Of a stretch of 45,680 nt of DNA, positions 25,601-33,531 are shown piece by piece. Below the pieces are notes generated by a model. That model was not told the DNA's origin. It did not search any database and saw nothing but the letters and a program-made list of their open reading frames with translations. Source of the stretch: Opitutus sp. GAS368 (GTDB lineage Bacteria; Verrucomicrobiota; Verrucomicrobiia; Opitutales; Opitutaceae); assembly GCA_945869845.1 (NCBI GenBank), contig CAMBRG010000012.1, positions 1 to 45,680 on the forward strand. The letters run 5' to 3'. Position numbers and translations under genes: made by a program. Positions within the stretch are counted from its first letter, which is position 1. Every line of letters begins with the position of its first letter.

Positions 25601-28558
25601 CTGCTGGTCGGCAGCGTTCAACGGATTGCCCGGGTCCGAGGCGAGGTTCAGCGTGCTCTGGATGTTTCCGGCGCGATCGACGAGAACAACGCGGGCGTCC
25701 TCTTGGCCGATAATGAGCAGGTGGCTCGCTTGCGGCTGGCCGCTCATCGAGGGGAGATTCGAAAGCGCAAACACGTCGGCCACGTCGGTCAGGCCGAGTT
25801 TCGTCGTATCAAAGAGGTTCGTCGAATTCGCCGCGGTGGGCGAGCCGTTGGTCGCGGTGCCCGCCGCGAAATCGACCCCGGTCTGGAAAACGCCGATCGG
25901 AGTTTTTTCCTTCAGGACAATGAAGCCGTTGGTTTGCGGATCCCACGACAGGCCTTCGGTGCCGGTGTTGTCGTCGAAGGTACCGAGTTTCACGGTCTGG
26001 GCTCCAGCGCGGGCCAACGTGGTGCCCGCGGCATAGGTAAACTTCACGAGTTGCCGGTCGCGTTCCTCGGTTATCACGAACTGACCGCCGCCGAGGTAGG
26101 TGATGCCTTCCGGATCGTAGAAGTCCGTGCCTTGCGGCGCACCGGCCCGCAGGGCCAGCGTCATGGTGTTGATCAACTGGCCGGTCTTGGAAACTTGCGT
26201 GACGGAGCGACCGCCGTCGCCGACGATGAACAGCGTGTCAGTGTCCCAATTGTAGGTCACGCCCGAGGCTTCCTGGCCGAGCAAATTACTGGCCGGCGTC
26301 CCGGCCGGCAGCGCGGTCCGCGTCGGCTCAGGCAGGTTGTAGCGCCCGACCCGGACGTAGTTGGCGAGATTGATCGCGGTGGGACCGGCAGTGATCGTAA
26401 CCGTTGCGGTCGCGCTCTCGGCCGAACCGCCGACATTGGTGGCGCGCGCCCAATAGCTGGTCGTCGCGGTGAGAGCAGGCGTGGTGAAGCTGGTAGAGTT
26501 GGTGCCGACGGGCGTGGTCGTCACGCCACTGTTGCCCTGATACCACTGGATCGTCGGCGTCGGGAAACCGCTCGCCGCGACGGTGAGGGTCACCGCGCTA
26601 CCGCCGATAATTGATGTGTTTGCCGGCTGGGTCGTGAACAGCGGTGCAATCGGGTCATCGTTGGTGATCGTGCCCGTGCCGACCGCGGTGCCGAGGGTCG
26701 TCGTGCCGGTGGTGTTCACCACATTGGCGAGAGTGACGATCACCGTTTCATCCGGCTCCGAAACGGTATCGCCGTTTACGGTGATATTAATCGGCAGGGT
26801 GGCGGCTCCGCCAGCGCTGAAGCTCAGCGTGCCGGCGGTGACTGCGGCGTAGTCCGTACCAGAGGTCGCCGTGCCGCCGGTGACTGCGTAACCCACCGTG
26901 AAGACCGTCGTGGTGTCGCTGCGTGTGACGTTCAAGACCAACGTCGCAGTGCCGCTATTACCCTCGGCAATCGAGGAGCTCGCAATGGCGACGCTCGATC
27001 CCGCCACCGTGGTGCCCGGAGAGCCGCGGTCCGTGCCGACGGCGGCTTGGAAACTGCCGTAATTGGTCCCGGTCGCAAAGGTATAGCGCGGAGCCGTGGT
27101 GCCCGAGGTCGGCACCCAGATGACATTCTGAAATTCGGTCGGAGCACCGGCCGAGGGTCCGGCGTGGCCGCCCACAGAAGCGCTGCCGTCTTCACGCGTG
27201 AACCCTGCGGCCGCGTAGTTGAAGAAAAACAACGGGTTGCCCGTGTTGTCGAAGAACGACACGCCGTCGTTCTGCCCGAGGCCGGGCGCGCCCACCGTCT
27301 GGAAGACCTGAACACTTGAAGCCAAGCCCCACCACGACCGGAAGGCCGCCGGCGTCATGGTCGTAAAGATGACCGATTCCCCCGCTGCGATGCTCGAGCC
27401 CGCCGGCAACGCATACGCGGCGGCGGCCGAAGCTGAACGACCGCTATCGTGCCAAGAATAGCCGGCGATATTCGCCGCACTCGTGCCGAAGTTCGTGAGT
27501 TCCCAATAGTCGTTGGCCGCCGCCGGCGCGGTGGCGGAGGAGCTGGAGGAGACCTCGGTCAGCAACACCCGGGTCGTCAGCACATCGCCGTCGTCCTGCA
27601 CGGTGAGCGTTGCCGTCCCGGCGGTCGCACCTGCTGCCGTCGCGGTCAGGGTCACGGTCTGGTTGCCATCCGGAAAGGTGTCGTTCACCGCAGTAATCGA
27701 AAATGTCGCGGAAGTCTGCTCCGCCGCGATCGTCACCGTGGCGGGCACGGTGGCCTCGGTCTCATCGCTGCTGGTAAGGTTTACAATCAGGGCGCTGGTC
27801 GTGCTGCCGGTGCGCGAAACCGTGCCGGTCGATGCCGGATTCACCGCGCTTTCCGAAAAGGCGGCCGGCGTTGCGCTCAACGACAATGCGGTCGAAGGAG
27901 CGACCGCGCCGAAACCGCTGGAACCAGGAGAGCCGATGTTGGTCGCGCCGCCCGGTGCGGTGAAGGTGCCGAGAGCGGTCCCGGTGGCGCTGGTATAAAG
28001 CGGAGTGGTCGTCCCGCTCGCGGAATCCCAAATCAGAGACTGGGCCCCACTGATACCTCCGGCAGAAATACCAGCATGCCCTCCGGCCGACGGGCTGTTG
28101 TTGGATCGCGTGAAGCCGCCCGCCGCGTAACTCAGGTAGGCCACTTCCGTGTTGGCCGCGTCGTAGAGCGTGATGGCGTCGTTCATCCCCAGCCCGGGAG
28201 CGCCTGCGCCCGTAAAAATCTGCACGCTGGCCGCAATGCCCCACTGCGTCCGGAACGTTGCTGCTGCTGCCGCGGTAAAAATCACCGACTCGCCGGCCGC
28301 GATCGTCGCACCGGCGGGGATCGCAATCGCGACCGCCGCCGAGCGCGCGCTATCCGTCCACTTGTATCCGCCTAGATTGATCGGCGCGGTGCCGACGTTG
28401 GTGAGCTCCCAGAAATCCGATAAACCATCGGATTGAATTTCGGTGATGAGCAAATTGCTGTTCGCGTGGGCGGCGGGCAAGAGGGCGCAGCAGGCGGTGG
28501 TGAGCGCGGCAACCCATCGACGCAGCTTGGATGAACGCAGAGAAAAATAAGACATCAT
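22625..28558 (-). CDS. Giant secreted protein with lamin-tail, Calx-beta, Ig, propeller and cadherin-like domains
   Basis: 1,977 residues from ATG 28558 (ATG 28555 also possible), with a signal peptide ending near AAHA. Approximate domain order: lamin-tail-like (LTD) 30-165, Calx-beta 220-325 and 525-635, a second LTD 325-520, Ig-like 636-722 (PTIQWYQGNSG), a propeller like SdiA-regulated/esterase-like proteins 730-1020 (GVTYNWDTDTLFIVGDGG, DPEGITYLGGGQFVITEERD, QQHEGITMDRAGNIYIVNEN), cadherin-like 1022-1128, two near-copy LTDs 1130-1313 and 1313-1496, an unassigned beta domain to about 1700, then two C-terminal beta modules sharing VLVRAIGPGL / VLIRAAGPAL. LTD modules accompany surface nucleases and phosphoesterases; the propeller may be the only enzyme-like part. 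It is Thr/Ser/Ala/Gly-rich and nearly free of Cys. A surface or extracellular role is inferred. Confidence 0.85.
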   Translation of the reverse strand: MMSYFSLRSSKLRRWVAALTTACCALLPAAHANSNLLITEIQSDGLSDFWELTNVGTAPINLGGYKWTDSARSAAVAIAIPAGATIAAGESVIFTAAAAATFRTQWGIAASVQIFTGAGAPGLGMNDAITLYDAANTEVAYLSYAAGGFTRSNNSPSAGGHAGISAGGISGAQSLIWDSASGTTTPLYTSATGTALGTFTAPGGATNIGSPGSSGFGAVAPSTALSLSATPAAFSESAVNPASTGTVSRTGSTTSALIVNLTSSDETEATVPATVTIAAEQTSATFSITAVNDTFPDGNQTVTLTATAAGATAGTATLTVQDDGDVLTTRVLLTEVSSSSSATAPAAANDYWELTNFGTSAANIAGYSWHDSGRSASAAAAYALPAGSSIAAGESVIFTTMTPAAFRSWWGLASSVQVFQTVGAPGLGQNDGVSFFDNTGNPLFFFNYAAAGFTREDGSASVGGHAGPSAGAPTEFQNVIWVPTSGTTAPRYTFATGTNYGSFQAAVGTDRGSPGTTVAGSSVAIASSSIAEGNSGTATLVLNVTRSDTTTVFTVGYAVTGGTATSGTDYAAVTAGTLSFSAGGAATLPINITVNGDTVSEPDETVIVTLANVVNTTGTTTLGTAVGTGTITNDDPIAPLFTTQPANTSIIGGSAVTLTVAASGFPTPTIQWYQGNSGVTTTPVGTNSTSFTTPALTATTSYWARATNVGGSAESATATVTITAGPTAINLANYVRVGRYNLPEPTRTALPAGTPASNLLGQEASGVTYNWDTDTLFIVGDGGRSVTQVSKTGQLINTMTLALRAGAPQGTDFYDPEGITYLGGGQFVITEERDRQLVKFTYAAGTTLARAGAQTVKLGTFDDNTGTEGLSWDPQTNGFIVLKEKTPIGVFQTGVDFAAGTATNGSPTAANSTNLFDTTKLGLTDVADVFALSNLPSMSGQPQASHLLIIGQEDARVVLVDRAGNIQSTLNLASDPGNPLNAADQQHEGITMDRAGNIYIVNENGGGSIDFPQLWVYAPATGTNRAPTAVALTNPLNSIQENSSTTAPVKVGDIVVTDDGLGTNTLSLTGADAGSFQITGGALYLRAGVVLDFETKTSYVVTINVDDSTLGATPDATVNFTLSVTDQVVETPAPPALIVTEIAPWSSGNSPVVAADWFEVTNVSANPVDLAGWRVDDSGPTFATAIALNGITRIAPGESVIFIESSTSASPATVIANFKSVWFGANVPAGLQVGTYQGAGIGLSTGGDALNLYNAAGGLHSSVTFGASGATSPYQTFDNTAALNNTTVSRLSVAGENGAFVAANSAIEIGSPGYSAPDVLRVTEVAAWGSGNSPVAADWFEVTNVGARAANITGWKVDDSSESPAAALALGGITSIAPGESVIFIETTDLASARAAFLRNWFGSSPPPALQIGSYSGAGIGLSTGGDAVNLYDNANTRRVNVAFGISPGSAPFATFDNRAGLNVATLSTLSVVGMNGAFVAANSPGEIGSPGRISGRSFAGVYFGTLSNGGTFALFINDKNVGAFLGYAAGARAGYISRNITVTDDGTFGFAITTVGGTAPASLGAPTIAAAVNDLVFRGSISANGVLSGFSTAGSIGMSAFRSASGASASSAGFYQAGVAGSSAQVLAILSPSGLAFVLTQSGTAVDAGTGTVDSAGRLVVTTASQQIVSGTVSGTTKALSATVTDSRGTVTSYSGFGSDASALADQRLVSFSTRASAGTGAQVVIVGFVISGTQTKTVLVRAIGPGLRDFGVSTALPSPRVELYRGSAVIASNTGWSTGANTADIAAAAARSGAFPLAAGSADSVVLTGLQPGAYTAVVSSATATSGPVLLEVHELSGDTLAQKLVNLSARAVAGTGDNTLIAGLVVRGTAPKRVLIRAAGPALAQFGLANALARPELTLRSASGAVVAQNAGWSTSPDAIAIAEAAFNTGAFAFGATSLDAALMVNLAPGSYTAQVTGANNTTGSALVEIYELP
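22628..23440 (-). repeat. Intragenic duplication: two C-terminal beta modules
   Basis: Two modules of about 130 codons each. Both run through LVSFSTRASAGTG or LVNLSARAVAGTG, then VLVRAIGPGL or VLIRAAGPAL, then NTGWST or NAGWST, and end in PGAYTAVVSS or PGSYTAQVTG plus VEIYEL-like ends. They are homologous and were probably produced by internal duplication. This pair is typical of large secreted proteins in Opitutus-like bacteria and may serve in export or surface attachment (inference). Confidence 0.75.
24070..25170 (-). repeat. Intragenic duplication: tandem near-identical lamin-tail modules
   Basis: Two adjacent modules of about 183 codons. They share WFEVTNVSANP / WFEVTNVGARA, IAPGESVIFIE, GSYSGAGIGLSTGGDA / GTYQGAGIGLSTGGDA and ANSAIEIGSPG / ANSPGEIGSPG. 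The similarity is higher than to the two N-terminal LTDs, which points to a recent tandem duplication. Confidence 0.75.
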
Positions 28559-28755
28559 GGCAAAGGGGATGAGGGTAGGAACGGGGCGCCCGTAAAATGG
28601 TGGATCCACCCATCCTCCGGAAGCACTGGAGTGTTACCTTTGCGTGTCGGAACTCGTTGCGTTGACTAGGCACGATCGACCCGTGGCCGATCGAGCGAAA
28701 GCGGGCAAACGCGGCAGGATAGTAAAAAGCTCGGCCGCTTCCGTCGTCGCTTTCG

Positions 28756-28772
28756 CGAACCGACGGTCGGTC
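28756..28772. repeat. Solo REP-like hairpin in the divergent intergenic region
   Basis: The palindrome ACCGAC/GTCGGT (28759-28771) has flanks that resemble the right arm at 9308-9330: TCGCTT, GAA before it and ACAACC after it occur in both. On the minus strand it begins GTGA rather than GTAG. The surrounding 28610-28888 region carries the divergent promoters of the giant protein and the MalY-like gene; no clear promoter boxes were picked out. Confidence 0.4.
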
Positions 28773-28888
28773 ACAACCGAGCGTAATCTCAAACGCCCCT
28801 GAGCAGCTCCGCGCCTCGCGCAGCCTTACCCGCGGAAAATTCGTGCCCCGCCACCCAAACCGTGGTTTGCTTCGCATTCGCTTACACC

Positions 28889-30043
28889 ATGACCTTCGAC
28901 TTCGAAACGCCCCACGCCCGCCTCGGCACTGATTCTCAGAAATGGCAAAAGTATGCCGGCCGAGACATCCTCCCGCTTTGGGTGGCCGACATGGACTTCA
29001 AATCGTCGCCCTCAATTTTGGCCGCTCTGCACGCCCGGGTTGAAGAAGGTATCTTCGGCTATGCCCGCCCGGTGAAGTCCACCGTCGACGCCGTCGTCGA
29101 CGCTTGCGCCCGCAACTATGGCTGGCAAATCGACGGCTCGTGGATCGTCTGGCTGCCGGGGCTCGTTTGCGGACTCAACGTCACCGCCCAAGCCTTCGCC
29201 CAAAGCGGCGATGCCGTGCTCACCCTCACGCCGATCTACCCTCCGTTCATGAGCGCGCCAAAAAATTCCGCGCGCGTATCCACGCAAGCCCCCTTTGTTT
29301 TCTTCGCGGGCCGCTGGGAAATCGACTGGGCCGCACTTGAACGCGCCGTCACGCCGCGCACCAAACTTTTCTATCTTTGCAATCCGCACAACCCCCTCGC
29401 CCGCGTCTGGCGCCGCGACGAACTCACGCACCTCGCCGAGTTTTGCGCACGCCACAATCTCGTGCTCTGCTCCGACGAGATCCACTGCGACCTCATCCTT
29501 GATCCGACGCTGCCCCATCTTCCCGCCGCCTCACTCTCACCCGCACTCGCCGCACGCACGCTCACGCTCATGGCGCCGAGCAAGACCTACAATGTCCCCG
29601 GCCTCGGCACCTCCTTTGCCATCATCAGTGACCCGACGTTGCGCGCCCAATTTGTGCGCGCCACCGCTGGGATTGTGGCCGAAGTCACTTGCCTCGGTTT
29701 CACCGCCTGCGAAGCCGCCTATCGGGACAGCGAGCCATGGCGTCAGGCCTTACTCACCACGCTGCGCGGCCATCGCGATTTCCTCCTCGATTTCATCGCG
29801 CGTGAACTTCCCGGCATCCGCGTCGAAGCGCCCATCGAGGCCACTTATCTCGCTTGGCTCAACGTGACCGATCTCGGCCTCGCCGATCCCATCGCCCACT
29901 TCGAAAAACACGGGGTTGGCCTGAGCGACGGCACGTATTTCGGCGCCCCGCAGGGCCACTACATGCGCCTAAATTTCGGCTGCACCCGCGCCACGCTCGC
30001 CGAGGCGCTTCGACGTATGAAGACCGCCCTCGCCGCCCGGTAA
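28889..30043 (+). CDS. MalY/PatB-type PLP-dependent C-S lyase or aminotransferase
   Basis: 384 residues from ATG 28889, fold type I PLP enzyme. MalY/PatB-type features: WQKYAGRDILPLWVADMDF near the N-terminus (about 20-38), NPHNPLARVWRRDEL (Asn and Pro of the PLP pocket), LCSDEIHCDL (PLP-pyridine Asp), and LMAPSKTYNVPGLGTSFAI with the Schiff-base Lys at about 232. The late RLNFGC carries the carboxylate-binding Arg. MalY members cleave cystathionine or cysteine to homocysteine or sulfide, pyruvate and ammonia, and some act as aminotransferases. The sequence cannot decide the substrate. The nine codons upstream of this ATG are not typical of the family. Confidence 0.9.
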   Translation: MTFDFETPHARLGTDSQKWQKYAGRDILPLWVADMDFKSSPSILAALHARVEEGIFGYARPVKSTVDAVVDACARNYGWQIDGSWIVWLPGLVCGLNVTAQAFAQSGDAVLTLTPIYPPFMSAPKNSARVSTQAPFVFFAGRWEIDWAALERAVTPRTKLFYLCNPHNPLARVWRRDELTHLAEFCARHNLVLCSDEIHCDLILDPTLPHLPAASLSPALAARTLTLMAPSKTYNVPGLGTSFAIISDPTLRAQFVRATAGIVAEVTCLGFTACEAAYRDSEPWRQALLTTLRGHRDFLLDFIARELPGIRVEAPIEATYLAWLNVTDLGLADPIAHFEKHGVGLSDGTYFGAPQGHYMRLNFGCTRATLAEALRRMKTALAAR

Positions 30044-30503
30044 CACGCCCCGGGCCACCGGTCCGCCCCAGTCTCGCCCGCCGGCAGAGACCGACAACCT
30101 CGTGGCCGTTCCCGCGCTTTCCCAATTTGTCCCCGGGGCGGCCCAGCAGTCTGTTCACCGGATTTTCCGCTCCAACCCGCGCCGGTCTTCGGCGCCCCTT
30201 TTAACGTCCCGTTTTCTACCAAGCCAAGCGTCGGGTAATGGTTAGCACTGGATTCGCGGCCGATCTCTCCGGGTTGTCGGCAGCACCCACCCGACGGAGC
30301 GCCTCAGTATCACCATAAATCTTGCCGGTTGGGTTAAGGCCATCGCCGCAGCCACCCGTCGTGCCGCGCAACGCGCCGATGCCCGCGCACCGGCCGATGC
30401 AGAACGCCGAGCGCACACCCTCGCTGCGCCGGTGTCGCCGAGCAGGTGACATTGGCTTGGGAGTTGCGGGGTCAATCACGGCAAACCACGTTCGAGGCCG
30501 TCC
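30044..30503. other. 460-bp gap without a recognised gene
   Basis: Holds no ORF that I can support. A plus-strand frame around 30295-30450 reads LAGWVKAIAAATRRAAQRAD and has a plausible composition but no start codon. A minus-strand frame over 30216-30479 is the alternative reading. It may be a decayed gene. The last 100 bp presumably contain the dusB promoter, although no clear boxes are visible. Confidence 0.4.
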
Positions 30504-31616
30504 ATGCGCATCGGGCCTTACCAGCTTTCGTCGAATCTGTTTCTCTCGCCACTCGCGGGTTATACCAACCTGCCCATGCGGCTCACCGTGCGTGAACTCG
30601 GCGGACTCGGCTGGGCCACCACCGATTTGGTCAACGCCCGCTCACTGATCGAGCGCAACCGCGTCGCCCTCCAGCTCGTCGCCTCCTCACCCGAGGACCG
30701 GCCGCTGGCGATTCAACTTTTTGGGAGCGTACCCGAGGAGATGCGCGATGCGGCCGTGATCTGCCAGGAACTCGGAGCCCAGTCGGTCGACATCAATATG
30801 GGCTGCCCGGTGAAGAAGGTCGTCAATATCGGCGGCGGTTCCGCCATGATGACCGAGCTCGATAAGACCGCGTCACTCGTCCGCGGCATGATTGCCGCCG
30901 TGAAGATCCCCGTCACGGCCAAGATGCGCCTCGGGTGGGACGACGACAATCTCACCGCACCCGACCTCGCCTGCGTGCTCGAGGACGTGGGGGTCGCCGC
31001 GATCTTCGTCCACGGCCGCACCCGGGCGCAGGGCTTTTCCGGCGCGGTCAATCTTGCCGGCATTCGCAGCGTCGTGGAGGCCGTCAAAAGCATTCCCGTC
31101 ATCGGTAATGGCGACGTGACGACTCCCGCAGCCGCCCAACACATGTTTGCCGAAACGGGCTGCACCGGGGTGAGCATCGGCCGCGGCGCATTCTACGATC
31201 CTTGGATTTTCCGGCGCACCGAACATCTGTTGCGGACCGGCGAACTCTTGCCCGAGGCGACGTTTGCCGAGCGGATCCGGGTGCTGCGACGCCATTTCGA
31301 ACGTTACATCGAGTTTTACGGCGAAGACCATGGAGCGCGGCTTTTTCGCAAAGTCGCCCCATGGTATGCGAAGCGTTTTGGGCCTTCAAAACTGTTCAAG
31401 CAGCGCATTGTTTCCATCACCTCGCGGGCGGATTTTGAGGCCGCGCTCGCCGAATACATCACGTGGCGTGCGCCCTTCTGCGACGAACACGGCGAGTCGC
31501 TGCCGAAGTATTCTCCCGCGCCGATGGTCGCGTCTTTCATGCGTGACCCCGCCGATGCCGCCGTCTTCGCCCGCGAGTCGATCCCCGTGCCGAAGGGCCC
31601 GGTTGACACGTGGTGA
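30504..31616 (+). CDS. dusB: tRNA-dihydrouridine synthase
   Basis: 370 residues. An FMN-dependent TIM barrel that reduces uridines in tRNA D-loops with NADPH. Signatures: LSPLAGYTNLPMR (FMN binding), SVDINMGCPVKKVV with the catalytic Cys at about 100, KIPVTAKMRLGWDDD, AIFVHGRTRAQGFSG with the catalytic His/Arg region, IPVIGNGDV and GVSIGRGAFYDPW. The MGCPVKKV form matches the DusB subgroup. The C-terminal helical domain (about 250-370) binds tRNA. No co-directional partner such as fis is present. The ATG directly precedes the conserved RIGPYQL start. Confidence 0.93.
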   Translation: MRIGPYQLSSNLFLSPLAGYTNLPMRLTVRELGGLGWATTDLVNARSLIERNRVALQLVASSPEDRPLAIQLFGSVPEEMRDAAVICQELGAQSVDINMGCPVKKVVNIGGGSAMMTELDKTASLVRGMIAAVKIPVTAKMRLGWDDDNLTAPDLACVLEDVGVAAIFVHGRTRAQGFSGAVNLAGIRSVVEAVKSIPVIGNGDVTTPAAAQHMFAETGCTGVSIGRGAFYDPWIFRRTEHLLRTGELLPEATFAERIRVLRRHFERYIEFYGEDHGARLFRKVAPWYAKRFGPSKLFKQRIVSITSRADFEAALAEYITWRAPFCDEHGESLPKYSPAPMVASFMRDPADAAVFARESIPVPKGPVDTW

Positions 31617-31650
31617 GACGCGCCGCGCCCGGCCACTCGGCGCATCTCTG

Positions 31651-31672
31651 ACAGCGCGGGATTGCGCGCTAC
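31651..31672 (-). repeat. Solo GTAG-hairpin (REP-like) element
   Basis: On the minus strand GTAG is followed by a 6-bp hairpin AGCGCG/CGCGCT with a CAATCC loop. It is in the gap between dusB and the MarC gene. It shares the GTAG-plus-hairpin form with the elements at 9253 and 16489 but has a different stem sequence. There is no T-run, so it is a poor candidate for a terminator. Confidence 0.4.
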
Positions 31673-31697
31673 CCCGCGCGGCGTCATCGATTTTCCC

Positions 31698-32378
31698 ATG
31701 CCGACCGTCAGTCATTTCTGGGAACTCATTCTCGGCACGATCATCGCATTGATTCCCTTAATCAATCCGCTGGCCTCCGCACCGACGTTCCTCGCGATCA
31801 CCGAGGGCGACACCCGCGCACGCCGCTTGCAGCAACTCCGCATGGCGTGCGTTTACATGGTCGCGATTCTCGTGAGTTTCCTGATCGGCGGCACGTTTAT
31901 CATGGGGTTTTTCGGCATCTCGATCCCGGGCCTGCGGATCGCAGGCGGGTTGCTCGTCGCCGGCATCGGCTCGACTATGCTGATGGCGGCGCCCCGCGAA
32001 GTCTTCACCGACGATGCCGCCCAACAGGCCGCGCGGGCGAAGCGCGATGTCTCGTTCTCCCCACTCGCGATGCCGATGCTCAGCGGCCCGGGCGCGATCG
32101 CCGTCACCATCGGCTTTACCTCGCTCGCGACGGGTTGGCTCGACTACGTCGCGATCATCCTCGGTATTCTAATCGTGGCGGCGATCACCTACTACACCCT
32201 TCGGCTTTCCGAACGCGTCGTGGTGGTGATCGGGACCAACGGCATGAACGCGCTCTCAAAAGTCATGGGCTTTTTGATTCTATGCATCGGCATCCAGTTC
32301 GTCGTGAACGGAGTCGTGGGCATCGCGACCGACCCGATCTTACTCCGGGGCATCCGAGACGCCCTGCAGCCCCGTTGA
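31698..32378 (+). CDS. MarC-family (UPF0056) integral membrane protein
   Basis: 226 residues from ATG 31698, six hydrophobic helices. Family marks: FWELILGTIIALIPLINPLA near the N-terminus, PLAMPMLSGPGAIAVTIGF in the middle and KVMGFLILCIGIQFVVNGV at the end. MarC was first linked to antibiotic resistance but that role was withdrawn; the transported substrate is unknown, and a general transport function in the inner membrane is assumed. An in-frame extension to 31662 overlaps the REP-like hairpin and lacks family similarity. Confidence 0.9.
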   Translation: MPTVSHFWELILGTIIALIPLINPLASAPTFLAITEGDTRARRLQQLRMACVYMVAILVSFLIGGTFIMGFFGISIPGLRIAGGLLVAGIGSTMLMAAPREVFTDDAAQQAARAKRDVSFSPLAMPMLSGPGAIAVTIGFTSLATGWLDYVAIILGILIVAAITYYTLRLSERVVVVIGTNGMNALSKVMGFLILCIGIQFVVNGVVGIATDPILLRGIRDALQPR

Positions 32379-32401
32379 GCGCCCGCCGCTTGTAGTCCGA
32401 A

Positions 32402-33108
32402 TCAGTATCGCTTGGAAAATTTCGCTCCGGAGCGATCCACGAAATTCAGGATCCGATTCTCGGCATCGATACCTTCGAACGAAATCGCCAAGCCTTCATC
32501 AAGCCTCTGCCCCACCCGCATGAGCCGCCCGTTAATCAACGCACGCGGAGGTGGGCCCTCATATATTTCGGTGACTTTCGCGTCGGTCACCAGGTGGCGA
32601 AAAGCCGCCCTCGCCTCTTTGCTGGCTTAAATCTCGGTCACCACGCTCACTCCCGGCGCAATCGCGGCCGATGCAGAAAAACGGCTCAAGGCCGGGGCAC
32701 GGCGGCCGACCCACTCTCCCGGCAGGGGCGGGCCCAACGCCCACGAGCCGGAGCGATCGCGGCCAGCGTTTCCGTCGCCGTCGGGCCGGCGGGCGAAGGA
32801 CGCTCCGGTCCGGCGACCTGAGCCGCTCGCGGGCGGACTTTGATCACAGGAACTGCTGCTTCGGAATCGACCATCAGAGCTGCCGGCGGCGTTGGCTCAC
32901 CGGGACTGGCAGCAGCCGCAGCTGGAGCCGAAGCTACCGGGTTCATCTCAGACTCGGCTGCAAGCGTGGGCTTAAGTCTTGAGCGCGGCGGGTCTCCCGC
33001 GGGGCTCGATGCATTGGGGGCAAACGCCACCGGCGGCACCACGGCGCCATCGGCCGCAGCTGCCGGAAAACGCGGCTTTAGTTTTAGCGGGGGCGTCTTC
33101 TCACTCAT
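32402..33108 (-). pseudogene. Degraded secretion-accessory-like (GspB-like) gene with frameshift and internal stop
   Basis: The N-terminal frame from ATG 33108 reads MSEKTPPLKLKPRFPAAA, then a Pro/Ala-rich linker, and loses sense near 32760. Another frame then reads LSRFSASAAIAPGVSVVTEI and meets a TAA at 32627-32629. The same frame resumes ASKEARAAFRHLVTDAKVTE and ends in a compact domain GPPPRALINGRLMRVGQRL then DEGLAISFEGIDAENRILNF. This resembles proteins of Opitutus relatives with a Pro-rich cytoplasmic part, a membrane segment and a C-terminal GspB/PilP-like domain (family from memory). No membrane segment remains, so a deletion is also likely. The tail alone could be expressed from GTG 32590 as 62 residues. 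GTG 33183 is a possible longer start. Confidence 0.55.
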
Positions 33109-33206
33109 GGCCGTGATCGATCCGAATTCCTCGCCACACGAAACCAAAAAGATTCCCTCGCGGTCCAATTGGGCCTGAACCACGTTGGGTGTCCGCTGAA
33201 ACTACC

Positions 33207-33464
33207 ATGATCCGTCCCCTATCGCTCCTGTTCGCCTTCATTTGCCTCCAACTGACCGCCGGTTGCCTGAGTTCGCGCAAAAATCCGAAGCCCAAGGAAA
33301 ACCAAGCTATCGCCGCCGAGCTCGAAGAGAGCTTCCGCCAACGCTGGATAGAAAAGCGGGCCGGAGAATTGACCGCCAAAGGCGTCGCGGCCGACCTCGC
33401 CCGCACGCAGGCGTTTGAAGAATTTAAGGTGAAGTTCAACTTCCCCGAGCCCAAGAAAAAATGA
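33207..33464 (+). CDS. Small lipoprotein of unknown function
   Basis: 85 residues from ATG 33207. A type II signal peptide is clear: LSLLFAFICLQLTAGC, with lipidation expected at the Cys. After a basic linker (SSRKNPKPKENQ) comes a charged helix of about 55 residues (IAAELEESFRQRWIEKRAGE) that may form a coiled coil. I do not recognise the family. It lies divergent to the degraded gene and 67 bp before the RarD-like gene. Confidence 0.65.
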   Translation: MIRPLSLLFAFICLQLTAGCLSSRKNPKPKENQAIAAELEESFRQRWIEKRAGELTAKGVAADLARTQAFEEFKVKFNFPEPKKK

Positions 33465-33531
33465 GGCACGGAGGCGTGCGCCCGGCTTTTTCCAGACAGG
33501 TCCGCTCGATTCGGGGCCGGGCCAAGGTCGG

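Noticed and set aside
31651-31672. Terminator after dusB
   Set aside because: The hairpin has no T-run on either strand; it fits a GTAG-type repeat better.
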